Of a DNA stretch of 64,000 nt, positions 42,501 to 53,340 are shown in pieces. Origin of the DNA: Lepidodermella squamata (Eukaryota; Gastrotricha); assembly GCA_047495785.1 (NCBI GenBank), contig JBLDXI010000066.1, forward strand, positions 620,001 through 684,000, written 5' to 3'. The notes under the pieces are model-generated. The model was not told where the DNA came from. It worked only from the letters and a program-made list of their open reading frames with translations, and searched no databases. Each line of letters starts with the position of its first letter. The stretch's first letter is position 1. The position numbers and the translations under genes were made by a program.

Positions 42501-44315
42501 CGGTTTTGTAGAAAATCAACGATTTTACGTCGACCGTGTCGTAGTTTCTCAGGGTGTTGTAGGAGCCGAGGCCGACTAGAAGTGGTAGGGTGATTTTGTT
42601 GAAAGGAACCGCGAGAGGGTTGTCGAATGGCGCGGTTATCGCCTGGCACAAAGAGCCGTCGAAACAGGCGGTTAAAGACGCCAGGGCGCCGTTTGTGACA
42701 CCCAGTAACAGGGTGACCCGGGTGCGCAGGTTCCGGGAGAATCCGCCGCATTTTATTAAGCTGTTGGTTATTGATTCTAGGCAATTAGGCGGCGATTTTA
42801 TGGCGTCGGTCCTCGTGAAAATCGATCGATTAGCCGGGCTAACAATGGCGGAGATTCCGGTGTAATTGTTCCACAAAATTCCGTAGGCTGGAAAAATAAA
42901 AATAAAATTCGTAAAAAAAACGTGAAAAATTCGTGAAAATTCACGAAAAATAATAGACAAGGTTTAGTGACCTTGGGAGGTTGAAAACTATATTCAGGTG
43001 AAAAGATCGACTTGAAAAACATGTTGACGTATTACCTTTCTGAGTTACTAAATTAGTGATAGATCTTAACGATTAAGTTTAGGAATCACCTGTAATGTTT
43101 CGATTTTTATTAGAATTTATTTTCAATTTAGAGATAATTTTCATATCAGAAATTCTCAAATCGATCTACAAAGTTTTACAAAATGAGATATCAAATTTTA
43201 AAAAATTGAACAATTAAATTGGAAAATTGGAATTTAAAATTTTTCAATTTCACATTTTTTCAAAGTCTATACATCATCTTGAAATAATTGCGAACATATT
43301 TTTTCTGATTATTTTCAATTTTTACCGTTCGACCCAGCTGGTCTTGCAACTGATGTGTTTGTGACAACGAACAAGCCAAACCCCTCGCCGCCATTCGGTG
43401 ACCCAGATTCACTTCCTAGGGTGACCACAGCTTTGATAATGAAGTCAGTTTTAGTTGGATGCTGAAAATCAAATAGTTTTTCTTCAGTTGATTTTCTTTT
43501 CTGAATTGAGTATTTACCGCCATGGCCCAAATCGAGCCACTGAGTTCAGCCGAGCGATTTGTTCCAATTTTCAGATCACCTGACGGGTTCAAAGCCGATC
43601 CGCCCCAAACTGGCAGGTAAACGTCCCAATATTCTTTAGGAAATTCAAGGAAATTTTGAAAATTCAACTAAATGATCCATCTTAATTTTCGACTAACCAT
43701 AATTTCCGTTTTCGTAAGTTAAATCTGGGTCATCGTCGACTTGTTTGTAATACAAAATAAACCCAGTGAAATCCGCGCCGCTTAACCCAGCTTTCCATGA
43801 AATTAAGGCGTTATTCGACAACGTTAGCAAGGTTATTTTGATTGAAGAAGAATTCGATTGCCAATTGCCCAAAATCGGCGAAGATCTGTTAAGGCCATCG
43901 AATATCGTGAGATTCGAACCCGGGCCATTGTAAACTAAATTCAATTCGAATCTGAATTTTTTTTAATAAATTCAAGAAATTTTTTGGATTTAAAGTTGTT
44001 GTACCGAATAAAATTCCCACGATCCGCTGTTATAGCCCAGGAACATTGCTCATTTGCGTTGTAAGGACTAGGGTAATTTGAACTCGAGATGAACCCCGTC
44101 AAAGAATTGCTGATATTCGCGAAATTTTGGCCTGAAATAAATAGAATTTAAATGACATTTATTTGATTATTTTTCAAAGCTTTTTTACAGATGCTGCCAC
44201 TCGAGACGATTGTGCCAGATGCTATAATAATCAAACTATTTTGTATCAATTTTCTGAGAATTTGAGTATTACCTGTGCAAAGGATAACGAGAATCGTGTT
44301 GACATCTTGAATCAT
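30516..44315 (-). CDS. Polycystin-1-like receptor-channel with CUB/lectin-like/EGF ectodomain
   Basis: One multi-exon gene. The ATG at 44315 opens a signal peptide (MIQDVNTILVILC, exon 44273-44315). In order come: CUB (exons about 44132-43698; GFISSSNYPSPY); a lectin-like beta-sandwich region (43667-42700; GGEGFGLFVVTN); EGF modules and a second CUB (42430-41926); two more CUBs (40532-39830; GYVKSLNYPMGPY); a second lectin-like region (to about 39020); about 25 EGF modules (38980-35670), mostly two per phase 1-1 exon; a Thr-rich, GAIN-like region; a degenerate GPS (YFGDFGADLVVAPN); TM1; a PLAT-like domain (33820-33390); and the polycystin helices with the PIRLRQQRVRPG motif near 32200, YGSGGYYLDL near 31850 and a pore region at 31130-30980. 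The last intron is 30728-30782. The family makes ciliary receptor-channels (PKD1, LOV-1). The Cys and His-Leu usual at GPS sites are absent. Confidence 0.82.
40725..41674. mobile_element. Non-autonomous hAT-type element in a polycystin intron
   Basis: The 950-bp element has CAGGGTTG termini in inverted orientation and perfect 8-bp target-site duplications AGAAAGAA at 40717-40724 and 41675-41682. Both ends carry ATGTAAAAACC-type and GTGTATAAAC-type words. Its centre is unusually GC-rich (about 41030-41300). It lies in the approximately 1.4-kb intron (41925 to about 40532) between the second and third CUB domains. No transposase ORF is seen. Confidence 0.85.
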
Positions 44316-44686
44316 TGCGGTGTAAAAACTTGTTGAGATTTACAATTTATGAAACTTCTGGCAATAGGTATAGCTATCTTTTCGACGGGCGATTCTAATA
44401 AGCGTCTAGGGAATTTCGCAACTTTTTTCTCGAAAAAAATCGTCTGGTCACGCGATCAGCTAATTTTCTGTGCGTAGAAATGTATTGCGAGGTAGACATT
44501 TACAGCTCGCTGGAGGTTTCAAGTCCCAAGTACGACGCAGATAAACAAATTATTCCTGAGAATTGCGTACATTCTAGTTTTTATAACATCTGTCGACGCA
44601 TTATTCGCATTATGTTCAAGAATATGGGATGAAAGCTGAAAGCTGAGTGCTGATTACTGATCATCATGTCGCGTTCCTTTCTGATG

Positions 44687-44950
44687 TTAATCTAATAGAT
44701 CGAATGAGTCAACATTCAGGTCGTGCAAAACACGGAAGTGAATAAGAAAGAATAGGTAACAACTGACAATGAATGACAACAACCAATCCAATATGTCCTC
44801 AGATGAAGCGCGGCTCGGGCCTTCGTGGATCGAAAAAGATGCCGCCAACCATAATGTCAAAAGATAGTAAATACCGGATGCGATACAAAACCACGTCAAC
44901 GCCTGAATTAGCTTGCCGAGACGGGTGTTGTAAGTTTTTTGGGACTTCAT
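44687..44950 (-). CDS. Possible small two-helix membrane protein
   Basis: Open frame of 87 codons from ATG (MKSQKTYNTRLGKL). It has two hydrophobic segments (about residues 17-34, ALTWFCIASGIYYLLTLWLA, and 53-70, ILDWLLSFIVSCYLFFL) joined by a polar loop and ending in an acidic tail. No family is recognised and no intron is seen. It could be a small membrane protein or chance; the helical pattern is the only support. Confidence 0.3.
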   Translation of the reverse strand: MKSQKTYNTRLGKLIQALTWFCIASGIYYLLTLWLAASFSIHEGPSRASSEDILDWLLSFIVSCYLFFLIHFRVLHDLNVDSFDLLD

Positions 44951-45203
44951 TCAAAATCGAACTCCGCCGGGCCTGAAAAAGCAGCACGGTCTGGTACTTC
45001 AGGAGACTTCATTAACACACTGGCTCCTGGGGTTTTTGCAAAAATGCACTTTTCAGACACCCCCCCATTTTTTTTCTTAATCGATAGAGGACATTGATAC
45101 AAAAGTTTTGGCACATATCAAAAAATCCGGATCGTCAGGGTTATTACGTAATAACGATTTTTGTAAATACACAAATGTGTGTATGTTTGCGTATGTTTGT
45201 GCT

Positions 45204-46197
45204 AGACGATACACACATGTGTGCGTATGGGGTGTGTTCATAGAGATGATAGAGTGCTCACTCCCCACCAAAACCATACAACGCTATGGGGGCCATATGG
45301 CAGGGGATTAACTCATTGTCCTGGAGTACAAAACTGAACTAATTACAAATCGATCGGTCACATAAATCGCTGGCGCCAGCGCTTCGATTATCTGTTACCA
45401 GGTCGGGCTTTGGGTCATCGCTTAACTGAGAGACGGCCGATTTTTCGATACCAAATTTATCCAGGTAGGATTTTTAGAAGTTGACGATAGGCGACCGTAA
45501 AGTCAACGTCCCTTTTCGACCTTTTACCTTTGAAGCGGTCCACACCTGGATCTAAGATGAAATTGAACGACCTTTTGAAGCCAAGTTATTCATCAGGTGG
45601 GGGCGATCATTTTGACTCCTGATTTAGATCTGGAACCCCCATATTTTGACCGTTGCAAATTTTCAAAATGAATTCACCCTTAAAAAGCAATTCTTTAAGC
45701 CAAAAATCGTAATTTTGTGCGAGCGAACAACCATGAGTCATCAAAATTGGATGTTCAAAAATAAGCTTTGCGCAAAAAAACTCTTTTTCAATAATTACGC
45801 AACAGTGTTTACTCAGTGAAAAACTGCTGAAAACAGTCAAAAAAGTTCTTTTTAAGAGTGATTTAAATTCGAAAATTTCCACCGATCAAAATATGGGGGT
45901 TCCAGATCGCCTATCGTCAACTTCTAAAAATCCTACCTGGATAAATTTGGTATCGAAAAATCGGCCGTCTCTCAGTTAAGCGATGACCCAAAGCCCGACC
46001 TGGTAACAGATAATCGAAGCGCTGGCGCCAGCGATTTATGTGACCGATCGATTTGTAATTAGTTCAGTTTTGTACTCCAGGACAATGAGTTAATCCCCTG
46101 CCATATGGCCCCCATAGCGTTGTATGGTTTTGGTGGGGAGTGAGCACTCTATCATCTCTATGAACACACCCCATACGCACACATGTGTGTATCGTCT
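45204..46197. repeat. Perfect long inverted repeat, 291-bp arms
   Basis: Arms 45204-45494 and 45907-46197 appear identical on base-by-base reading. A further inner inverted pair of 23 bases (45627-45649 and 45886-45908) abuts the outer arm on the right but is 132 bases away from it on the left. Each outer end carries ACACACATGTGTGC, and CGCTGGCGCCAGCG sits within each arm. No target-site duplication was recognised. A read-through transcript would give a near-perfect double-stranded RNA. Confidence 0.88.
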
Positions 46198-46200
46198 TCC

Positions 46201-46538
46201 AAGTGCTTCCAAGGTGTTCCGCAAGGTTTCCGAATAATTTTTTTGGGAAGGCTTCGAAAATTAGCAGTTGTAAAATTGAAAATGTGTGATGCCGCCCACA
46301 ATTTTTAATTTAATTTTTTAATTTAATTTTCAATTTTTGGAAAATAAAAAATTGACCTGAGCCTTATGTGTTTTCCTGAGAAAGGGGAAAGGAAGAAGTG
46401 GTACCATTCGGCGTTTCATGTGCTATTTTTTTGCATTGATTAATTAAAGAAATTCATTTATTCAAACTTGAAAATTGATCAATTTTTAATAGCTGTGAAG
46501 TGCTTCCAAGGTGTTCCGCAAGGTTTCCGAATAATTTT
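46201..46538. repeat. 40-bp direct repeat flanking a 260-bp segment
   Basis: AAGTGCTTCCAAGGTGTTCC (46201) continuing into GCAAGGTTTCCGAATAATTT recurs at 46499-46538. The segment between is AT-rich. The first copy begins four bases after the perfect inverted repeat ends, so it may be a remnant of the same insertion. Confidence 0.6.
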
Positions 46539-47091
46539 CCCACTTTGCAGACGTATAAACGCTTTGCCGTCAAAAAATTGATAAAAATAACATTCATATC
46601 GAACCATTGTGACTAATCACGACGCACGTGAGTAATCAGGGAAAGTTTCAGACTGCTCGAGCAGCCTGAAACTTCGAACAATGCTTGTCCCTCACTGAAC
46701 GTTCTGAGCATTAAAAATTCGCCTGAAAGCGTAATCAAGAGCATCTGTGTCCCTTTCCTCTGAAACTAAACAATGCGAATAATCGCTCTGAACATTCGTC
46801 GCATTTACACTAGACTACCCATAATTATCCAAGTTAATTACTTTCCCTGTTATGCAATCATTTTCACGAAAGACTGAATGCGTGGTTTTATCCATTTTTT
46901 AAACAAATTCAAAATATTTGGCACTTGGTCGTGGAGAAATATCAAAAAGAAATATCAAAATTAGCTTGACTGAGGTCTTTGCATGCCTAGCACCTTGCTT
47001 CAAGCTTGCTATGAAAATAAAATCCGAATTTTTTAACGAATTTTTCCGAGAAAAAATAAAAATAATTTGAAACCTTGCGATTGTACAATTA

Positions 47092-47278
47092 CCGTATTTG
47101 TTCCTATAGCAGCCCGCGCTACTAAAATTTCAACCTCGAAATTTCGAAAATTTCGAAAATTAATTTCTCGTGAATCGTTCATTTTTCATGTTTTCGAACT
47201 GACCTGACCCCTCAACCCTGGGCTACTATTAGGGATGGGCGATTATTAGTGAATGGGCTATTATTGGAACAAATACGG
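47092..47278. mobile_element. 187-bp TA-flanked MITE
   Basis: The inverted termini CCGTATTTGTTCC run on into TATAGCAGCCC at the left and AATAATAGCCC at the right. TA dinucleotides flank both ends (47090-47091, 47279-47280). The centre is AT-rich with no ORF. The layout is that of Tc1/mariner-type MITEs. Confidence 0.75.
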
Positions 47279-48636
47279 TATACAATTATATTGTAGTTTT
47301 TAAACCCGAAACTTGTTGATAGCGATGGAAAACTGATGAAATCACGCCGAAGGTTATACCAATATTGTTAACATAATTTAGGTAGAATTTTCTCATAGAA
47401 ATATTAGAAAATTCAATGTAGTTTAGACTCCTGTTTGGACTATAAAAAGAAATGCTCAACAAAACCCACGAAAATCATGAGAAAATCTCAAAACTATCAA
47501 TATTTTCTGATATTTTCTTAATTTTTTCAAGGAATTGTCCGTACAAGATGGCTGGAAACTGCCCCAGTGACGCGATTCGTTGCATAATTCGTTTTAAGAG
47601 GATTTTGGCTACATTTAAGAATTTTTATAATTTATAAATCGATCGTTTCTATTTTTCCAGAATGAGAATTGTATAGATCGGGTGTCAGCCAAAAATGTGA
47701 TTACGAAATCGCGATTACTTGATACCTCAAAATTTCAGTTTTAAATCACCTTGCTGTGACTTGATAACAGCGCCCATAAAATTTGCACGCAAAAATAAAA
47801 ACAGCGCTCACTCGAGTTCAAGTAAAAATGATGACGCAACAACCGAAGTAATTAACATCGATAATTACGAAGTAGCTCGTGTAAATGCGACGATTAAAAA
47901 ACGCAATTATCGAGTAATTCTGAAAGATCAGCGTTCTGAAGCTCTGAGACTTTTTGAACACACCCATGGTGTACATGGATGTTTGTGTGAATTACACACA
48001 TGTGTGTATGTGGTGAGCCGACATATGTTGCAATGAACGTTTTCTAGAATATTATTCACACAAGTGTGAATTTGGTTTTGTTGAGTTCATTTTCAAAATT
48101 TTAATTTGAAATTCGTATCACTGTCAACCAATCAATGTCAAGAGCTAAACAAACAAAGCATGCGCGGGATTTCTCGCCGCCCCCTTCTTCCCCTTTCTTA
48201 TAAGGAAGGTGAAAGAAGAACGAGGACCTGATGGCCGAAGAAAACGAACAGATTGTCAGCTTTGTAAAAGACTCGGCCTAAGAAAAGCGATATCAGAATT
48301 TTGTCAGACATGCCTAATAGCCGTCTGAAAAAAATGCTGGATAAAACATCAGCTTGAAAAATGACGATCTTTTCTCTAGATGGAATTTTGTTTAATTGTT
48401 GATCATTCACCTGTTTTAAGTAAAATCGAATATGCTCTTTCCAGTGGTGATAATTAAAAAATTCGGAAAAATTGTTTTGGTATCGAAATCGATATCGATA
48501 ATTATCGATTTTTAAAATCACCTATTCCTGTGAGTGATGGTCCGAATCTGATGGCAGATTATTGATCTAGGCCCAAAAATTAGGTAAACCTGTCAATTTG
48601 ACTCATCCCACCCTCATGGTAATGGAGATAACGATC

Positions 48637-48698
48637 TATACACACATGTGTGTATATGGGGCACTATATAGTAAACTTATACACACATGCGTGTATAT
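48637..48698. promoter_or_regulatory. Pair of TATACACACATG(T/C)GTGTATA palindromes
   Basis: Two 20-base palindromes start at 48637 and 48679. The same ACACACATGTGTGT core occurs at 47994-48008 and in both arms of the repeat at 45204-46197. The pair lies about 570 bases upstream of the gene at 49272. It could be protein-binding sites or mobile-element debris. Confidence 0.35.
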
Positions 48699-49271
48699 AA
48701 CAGTCAATGTGTTAATAGGAACAAATTCAAGGAGGCGAGGGTAGACGCCGGAATCGCGAAGTTCCCAATGCAATACCTCGGATTTCTGGCTAGTCTAACC
48801 GTAAATTTGAACGTTGATACATTATATCCCTTTTAGAAAACTTGCCCAGTTGAGTTATGGGTCGAAACTAGGGTCCCCAGATTTGGAAGGCTTGAAATAG
48901 AACAGAAGCGTTATGCCATCAAACGAGAACACCTGACGTGAAAGTTCAAACAATCCCTCTTTCTCCCAGTAAAAGTAAACAGCCCAATTTTCCTTTTATT
49001 TATTCTTGTTAAGGTGTATTTTCGAACAAATTTCTGAAATTGACGCCTTTCATTGAATCATCGGTTCTGGTGCAACAAGATAGAATTAGGTATCTCAAAA
49101 GCATCAATAGCTCAGAATTGTAGCATGCCCGTGACCTGAAAAGCGTGCCTTTCTGCATATTGTCTGCGGCTATTCAATGGTTACTTGGTAACTCATCAAT
49201 AACCTCGTAAATCTCACACGGCAAGAATGTGTCTTGGAATTAGTCAAATGTCCGCAGAGAACCTGGAATAA

Positions 49272-51075
49272 ATGGCTTTTTACAACGTTGTCCTTGGCCT
49301 AGTATTTGTCTCATTATCCAGCACAGCCTATGCGCAAAGCGTCGGCTGCAGCGTTAGCGGCATGAATTTCACCTCAGACCTAACTAATCTATGCACACTG
49401 GTCTGCAAATCTGATCCAGCCGCTGTATCGGCAACAGTTGGCAACGTGAGCTGCTCAGCAAGCGGTTCAAACTGCACGTGCAACCCGAATCAATGCGTTG
49501 ACTTCGCCCCACTCTTCTGCCAATACGTAATCTGCAACAGTTCGTCATCATTCTGGGCACCTTACACCTCAATCGACGCTACAACGCTATCTACCATCAA
49601 AAGCTTGTTGAGCCAATCTTTGAACTGCTCCTGTTCGACTACTACTACTAAGCCATTATCGCAATTTATCGTTAATAGAAGCACTTCAAGCAATGTGTGT
49701 CCTGCTACGACGAATACAACCCTTTCTGGATCTTGGGTAGTTTCCGACGCTTGCCGGAACCCAACGGGTGTTGATTGTTCTTGGTACCCGGATTGCCTGG
49801 GGCAGAATTACTTAAGCTGCCTCGGAGGGTCCGCCAACGATTTTCTGACAAATTGGGGCTTCAAGTTCTGTAAGCGCTTCTCAGATGCCGCGGATTCGTA
49901 CTCCGCAAATGGCAAGGCCTGGGTAACGCAATGGCGGAAGTGCGTTCTTCAGAAGTATGCCAATGCTGTGATTGGCAAGTCGCTGAGTTGCCTGGACGTA
50001 TCAGCCTACGGCTGGTGGGCTCAGGGTGATTGCTACGCCGACTCTGGATTCTGCAATCTCACCGCAGCTGATTACCTAGCAATTCGAACCTTGTTACGCG
50101 GGTCTGTTATCGACCGGCCGTTTCGCTTGATTCGGCAGGTTAGCTCGAGCATACTGAATTGCACGGTGACTGGGCGGCGCACTGGCCTGGCGATGAAGAT
50201 GAAATTCGCGCGGAGTTTGCCGTTTGTTGCCACAACGTTCTGCGACGATGCTGAGCTGACTGATCGGGCGAGTTATGTTGGCACTGCCGTTTTGAGCTCG
50301 ACTAGCTTTGTGTCCAAGGTTAGTGCTCTAACATCGCCTGTTATCAATTCGACATGCGACATCATGCTGCAAAATGTTACATCGAGAAAGCGGAGACAGG
50401 TTAGAAAAATTGTTCAACCTTTGCATTTTGCATCTCAAACCTTCCCCAACTTAATACAAAAATACTGAAATTTTGAATTAATATTAGAATCAATTAAATT
50501 AATAAAATTAATAAAATTGATAAATTAATACAGTAATTCAATTAGAAATTAATAAAATTAATAAATTATTTTAAAAAATTAAAAAAGTAAGTTTAAAAAT
50601 GAATAAGAATCAATTCGATGCGAGTTTTTGGTTTTCTGCATACATTTGATATTTTTTGTGGCACTACATAGCTCTATCTGCCTCTGCTGTCTGTTGACAG
50701 GTATCTCTCGGTACATCTACTAGCGAGTATTACATAACGTTCATAAACACCGATGGCTCCGCTATGTCATCCGCAGATTCCGCGAAACTGAAGTCCGAAG
50801 TAGAAGGAGTCGCTACTTCAGCTAAAGCTTTTACTGTCGACAGCATAACCTATACAGCTCAAAGCGCTAGCGAAGTCACGACGAGCGATTTACAGGCTAC
50901 TTTTCCGGTTGATCAATCTCCAAGCTCAAGTTCAAGCAGCTCGACTGGAAGTGGGAAGTCTGCCGCTTACACAATACACCACGCGAGAAGCAATCAGCTA
51001 TTTGTCACTCTTGCACTAATTGGACTTATCATAATAACACGTCACAATATTGATAATAATTCCGGGAAAAGATAA
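49272..51075 (+). CDS. Secreted or membrane-anchored Cys-rich protein with dibasic site
   Basis: Two exons, 49272-50399 and 50701-51075 (phase 0), give 500 residues. A signal peptide (MAFYNVVLGLVFVSLSSTAYAQ) is followed by a Cys-rich segment with many N-glycosylation sites. A second domain around residues 155-290 has the pattern DCSWYPDCL...YLSCLGG...FKFCKRF...WVTQWRKCVLQK...GDCYADSGFC. That pattern belongs to a widespread uncharacterised animal secreted domain; I cannot name it with certainty. Exon 1 ends in RKRRQ, a furin-like cleavage site. Exon 2 adds a Ser-rich stalk and a C-terminal hydrophobic segment (LFVTLALIGLIIIT), either a membrane anchor or a GPI signal. The ankyrin gene starts 61 bases downstream on the same strand. 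Confidence 0.75.
50400..50700. other. 301-base AT-rich intron
   Basis: GT-AG intron with repeated TTAATAAAATTAA-type words. It is several times the local norm of about 50 bases. Nothing else is seen in it. Confidence 0.6.
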
Positions 51076-51135
51076 GATACTTGATGAGTTTTTGGAAAAG
51101 TAAATCTCATTATTTCATACTTATTGTGACTTGGC

Positions 51136-53276
51136 ATGACTCTCAGCTTAGCGAAAAACGTACTTGCCCAAGTTGAAATCGGAGATTTTGATGGATTCAA
51201 GACTGCCATAGCAACAATGAGTATAGAAGCTTATCTTCAATCGCTTCACCAGCCGATTCTTTGGGAAAGCTTACCAGACAATGAGAATGCTGAAAGGCCT
51301 ATCCATAGAGCTGCAAGACTTGGCCATACTGAAATCGTTCGTTTTATGGTTGAAGATTTGAAAGAACCGTACGAGGCCCTTCGAACGAGCTCTGGTCAGA
51401 CTGCAGTGTTTCTAGCGGCGGAAAACGGCCATCTGGATATTTTGAAGATATTCATCAAGCGGAACCCGTTTTGCATCGATCCTGTTGATAAAGACGGTTT
51501 CACTGTGCTAACGAAGGCTGCTCAATGCGGGAGAACTGAAATCGTTAAATTCCTCCTGGGCGAGAAATTGTTCGAGCCGAACGCTCGAGATGCAAATGGT
51601 TGGACAGCTCTTCACGCTTCTTGTTATCGAAATCATATAGCGACAGTTGAATTTTTGCTAGCGATTGCTGACCCTGAGCTGTCGATCGATGATGAGGATT
51701 CCCCTCATAAAGGCGCATCTTGTATCCATTTGGCTGCTGAGCTGGGCCATCTTGAAATGGTTAAACTTCTTTTGGAAGCAAAGCCTTGCCTTATCGAAAG
51801 AAGAGATGGCTTCGACGATTCCGCCCTTAATTTGGCCTGCTCGAATGGTCACGTTGGTCTAGTCGGATTTCTAGTTGAAGATTTCAAGGCCGACATTGAG
51901 AGACCAGGCTATTCAGGTCGAACCCCACTTTTGAGTTGCTGCGAAGCTCCGGAACCGCAGAATCTTGAATGCGCGAAGATCCTACTCAGAAATGGCGCGA
52001 ATCTTCTGGCTAGAGATCATCAATTGAACTCGGCGATCCATCTTGCTTGTACCTTTTCGAGGAGCCCAACTCTGATAAGGCATCTATTGGCCCAAGGCCC
52101 GGATGAAATGGTCGAATGGAGGAACGAACGGGATGTAACCCCACTTGGAACCGCGATTATGATGCCGAATCAACTCTCGATAATTCGAGTCCTAACCGAA
52201 GAATTTGAGGCTGACATTGAGGCGAACACTTGCAGAGATGGCGTTACTCCGCTAATGCTAGCCGCAATGCAAGGTGATGTTAGAATCGTTCGGTATTTGG
52301 TTGGGAAAGGGGCGAAAACCGACTCGAGAACTAATGGCGAGAAGCACATGGCAATAGATTATGCAATATCTCACAATCATATAGATATCGTGAAATATCT
52401 GTTCTTACTTGAGAATCCAACTAGCTTCAAGGAGAGGGCAGCTACACTGATTCAAACGTGCTGCCGTTTAGGTCGACTTGAGATTCTAGACTTTTTCCTC
52501 GATAACTTCCCTGGAAATCTCGAGATGAGAGATTCTATAGGCATGACGCCTTTGATGACAGCGATTTGGCACGGTCGTTTAGATTTGGTGAGGTATCTAA
52601 TCGTGAAAGGCGGGAATTTGTGGTCGAAATGCGATTTTGGCTTCTTGCCAATTCATCTCGCCATCGACCAGGGCGAGCTTGAGATAACAAAGTTCCTGCT
52701 GGATTTGAGCCCGAGATTGATTGAAGCCCCGACGACACATGGCAGCTCGCCGTTACTCGTCGCAGTTCGAAGTGGCCAAACAAAAATTGTTGATTTCTTA
52801 CTAATGAAGTGTGGAGCTAACGCGAATGTTCAGGATTGTTACTACAGGACACCGCTGATTTTTGCCTGTCAAAATGGTAGTTTGAGAATGGTAAAGACCC
52901 TACTGGAACATGGCGCTGGTCACTTTCAGTCGGATGATTCCAGTGATGGGTATTGCGCGATTCATCACGCCATTATTTACAACCAGCTGGAAATTGTTCG
53001 GTTTCTGCTATGCCGAGAGCCTGATCTTGTTGATTTGTCAACAAGTCGTAGTGGTTTAACTCCGCTTTATTTGGCACTTTGGACCGGAAATTTGGATATT
53101 GCGAAACTCTTGCTAGATAATGGTGCTTCATACCACAGGACTGAGTTCTCGATTCAACTATCAAAGCTTTTCGAACAAGGTTTTTTTTTTATCAATTTTC
53201 ACTAATTTTTCATTTTTTTCCCCACTTCTCAGGAGCTTATGCAATGCAACTGGTCGAAAAAGAGCGATTCGAATGA
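51136..53276 (+). CDS. Ankyrin-repeat protein (about 18 repeats)
   Basis: Exon 1 (51136-53179) and exon 2 (53233-53276), joined in phase 1 across a 53-base intron, give 695 residues. About 18 consecutive ankyrin repeats fill residues 45-680 (for example PIHRAARLGHTEIVRFMV, TALHASCYRNHIATVEFLL, TPLMLAAMQGDVRIVRYLV). There is no signal peptide or membrane segment, so it is a cytoplasmic scaffold or interaction protein; the partner is unknown. The short last exon (EQGAYAMQLVEKERFE) ends at TGA 53274, and AATAAA follows immediately. It starts 61 bases after the preceding co-directional gene and ends 65 bases from the convergent gene at 53341. Confidence 0.88.
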
Positions 53277-53340
53277 TGAATAAAAATAAAATCAGCAATC
53301 ATCTGTTATTTTTTGTAAGAAAGTTCGCAATATTCAAAAA

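Larger units (their letters stand above)
44316..49271. other. 5-kb gene-poor region upstream of the polycystin gene
   Basis: Besides the items listed separately (small two-helix ORF, perfect inverted repeat, 40-bp direct repeat, MITE, palindromes), no coding region is supported. Long AT-rich tracts are present. Confidence 0.4.

Noticed and set aside
45607-45882. Minus-strand ORF inside the large inverted repeat
   Set aside because: It covers the loop between the arms, has no recognisable domain and is probably chance in AT-rich sequence.
47719-48036. Plus-strand ORF of about 105 codons
   Set aside because: No ATG context, domain or splice support; it ends in the ACACATGTGTG repeat translated as a His/Cys/Val-rich tail.
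48198-48521. Minus-strand ORF of 107 codons
   Set aside because: No domain and no hydrophobic pattern; no neighbouring exon continues it.
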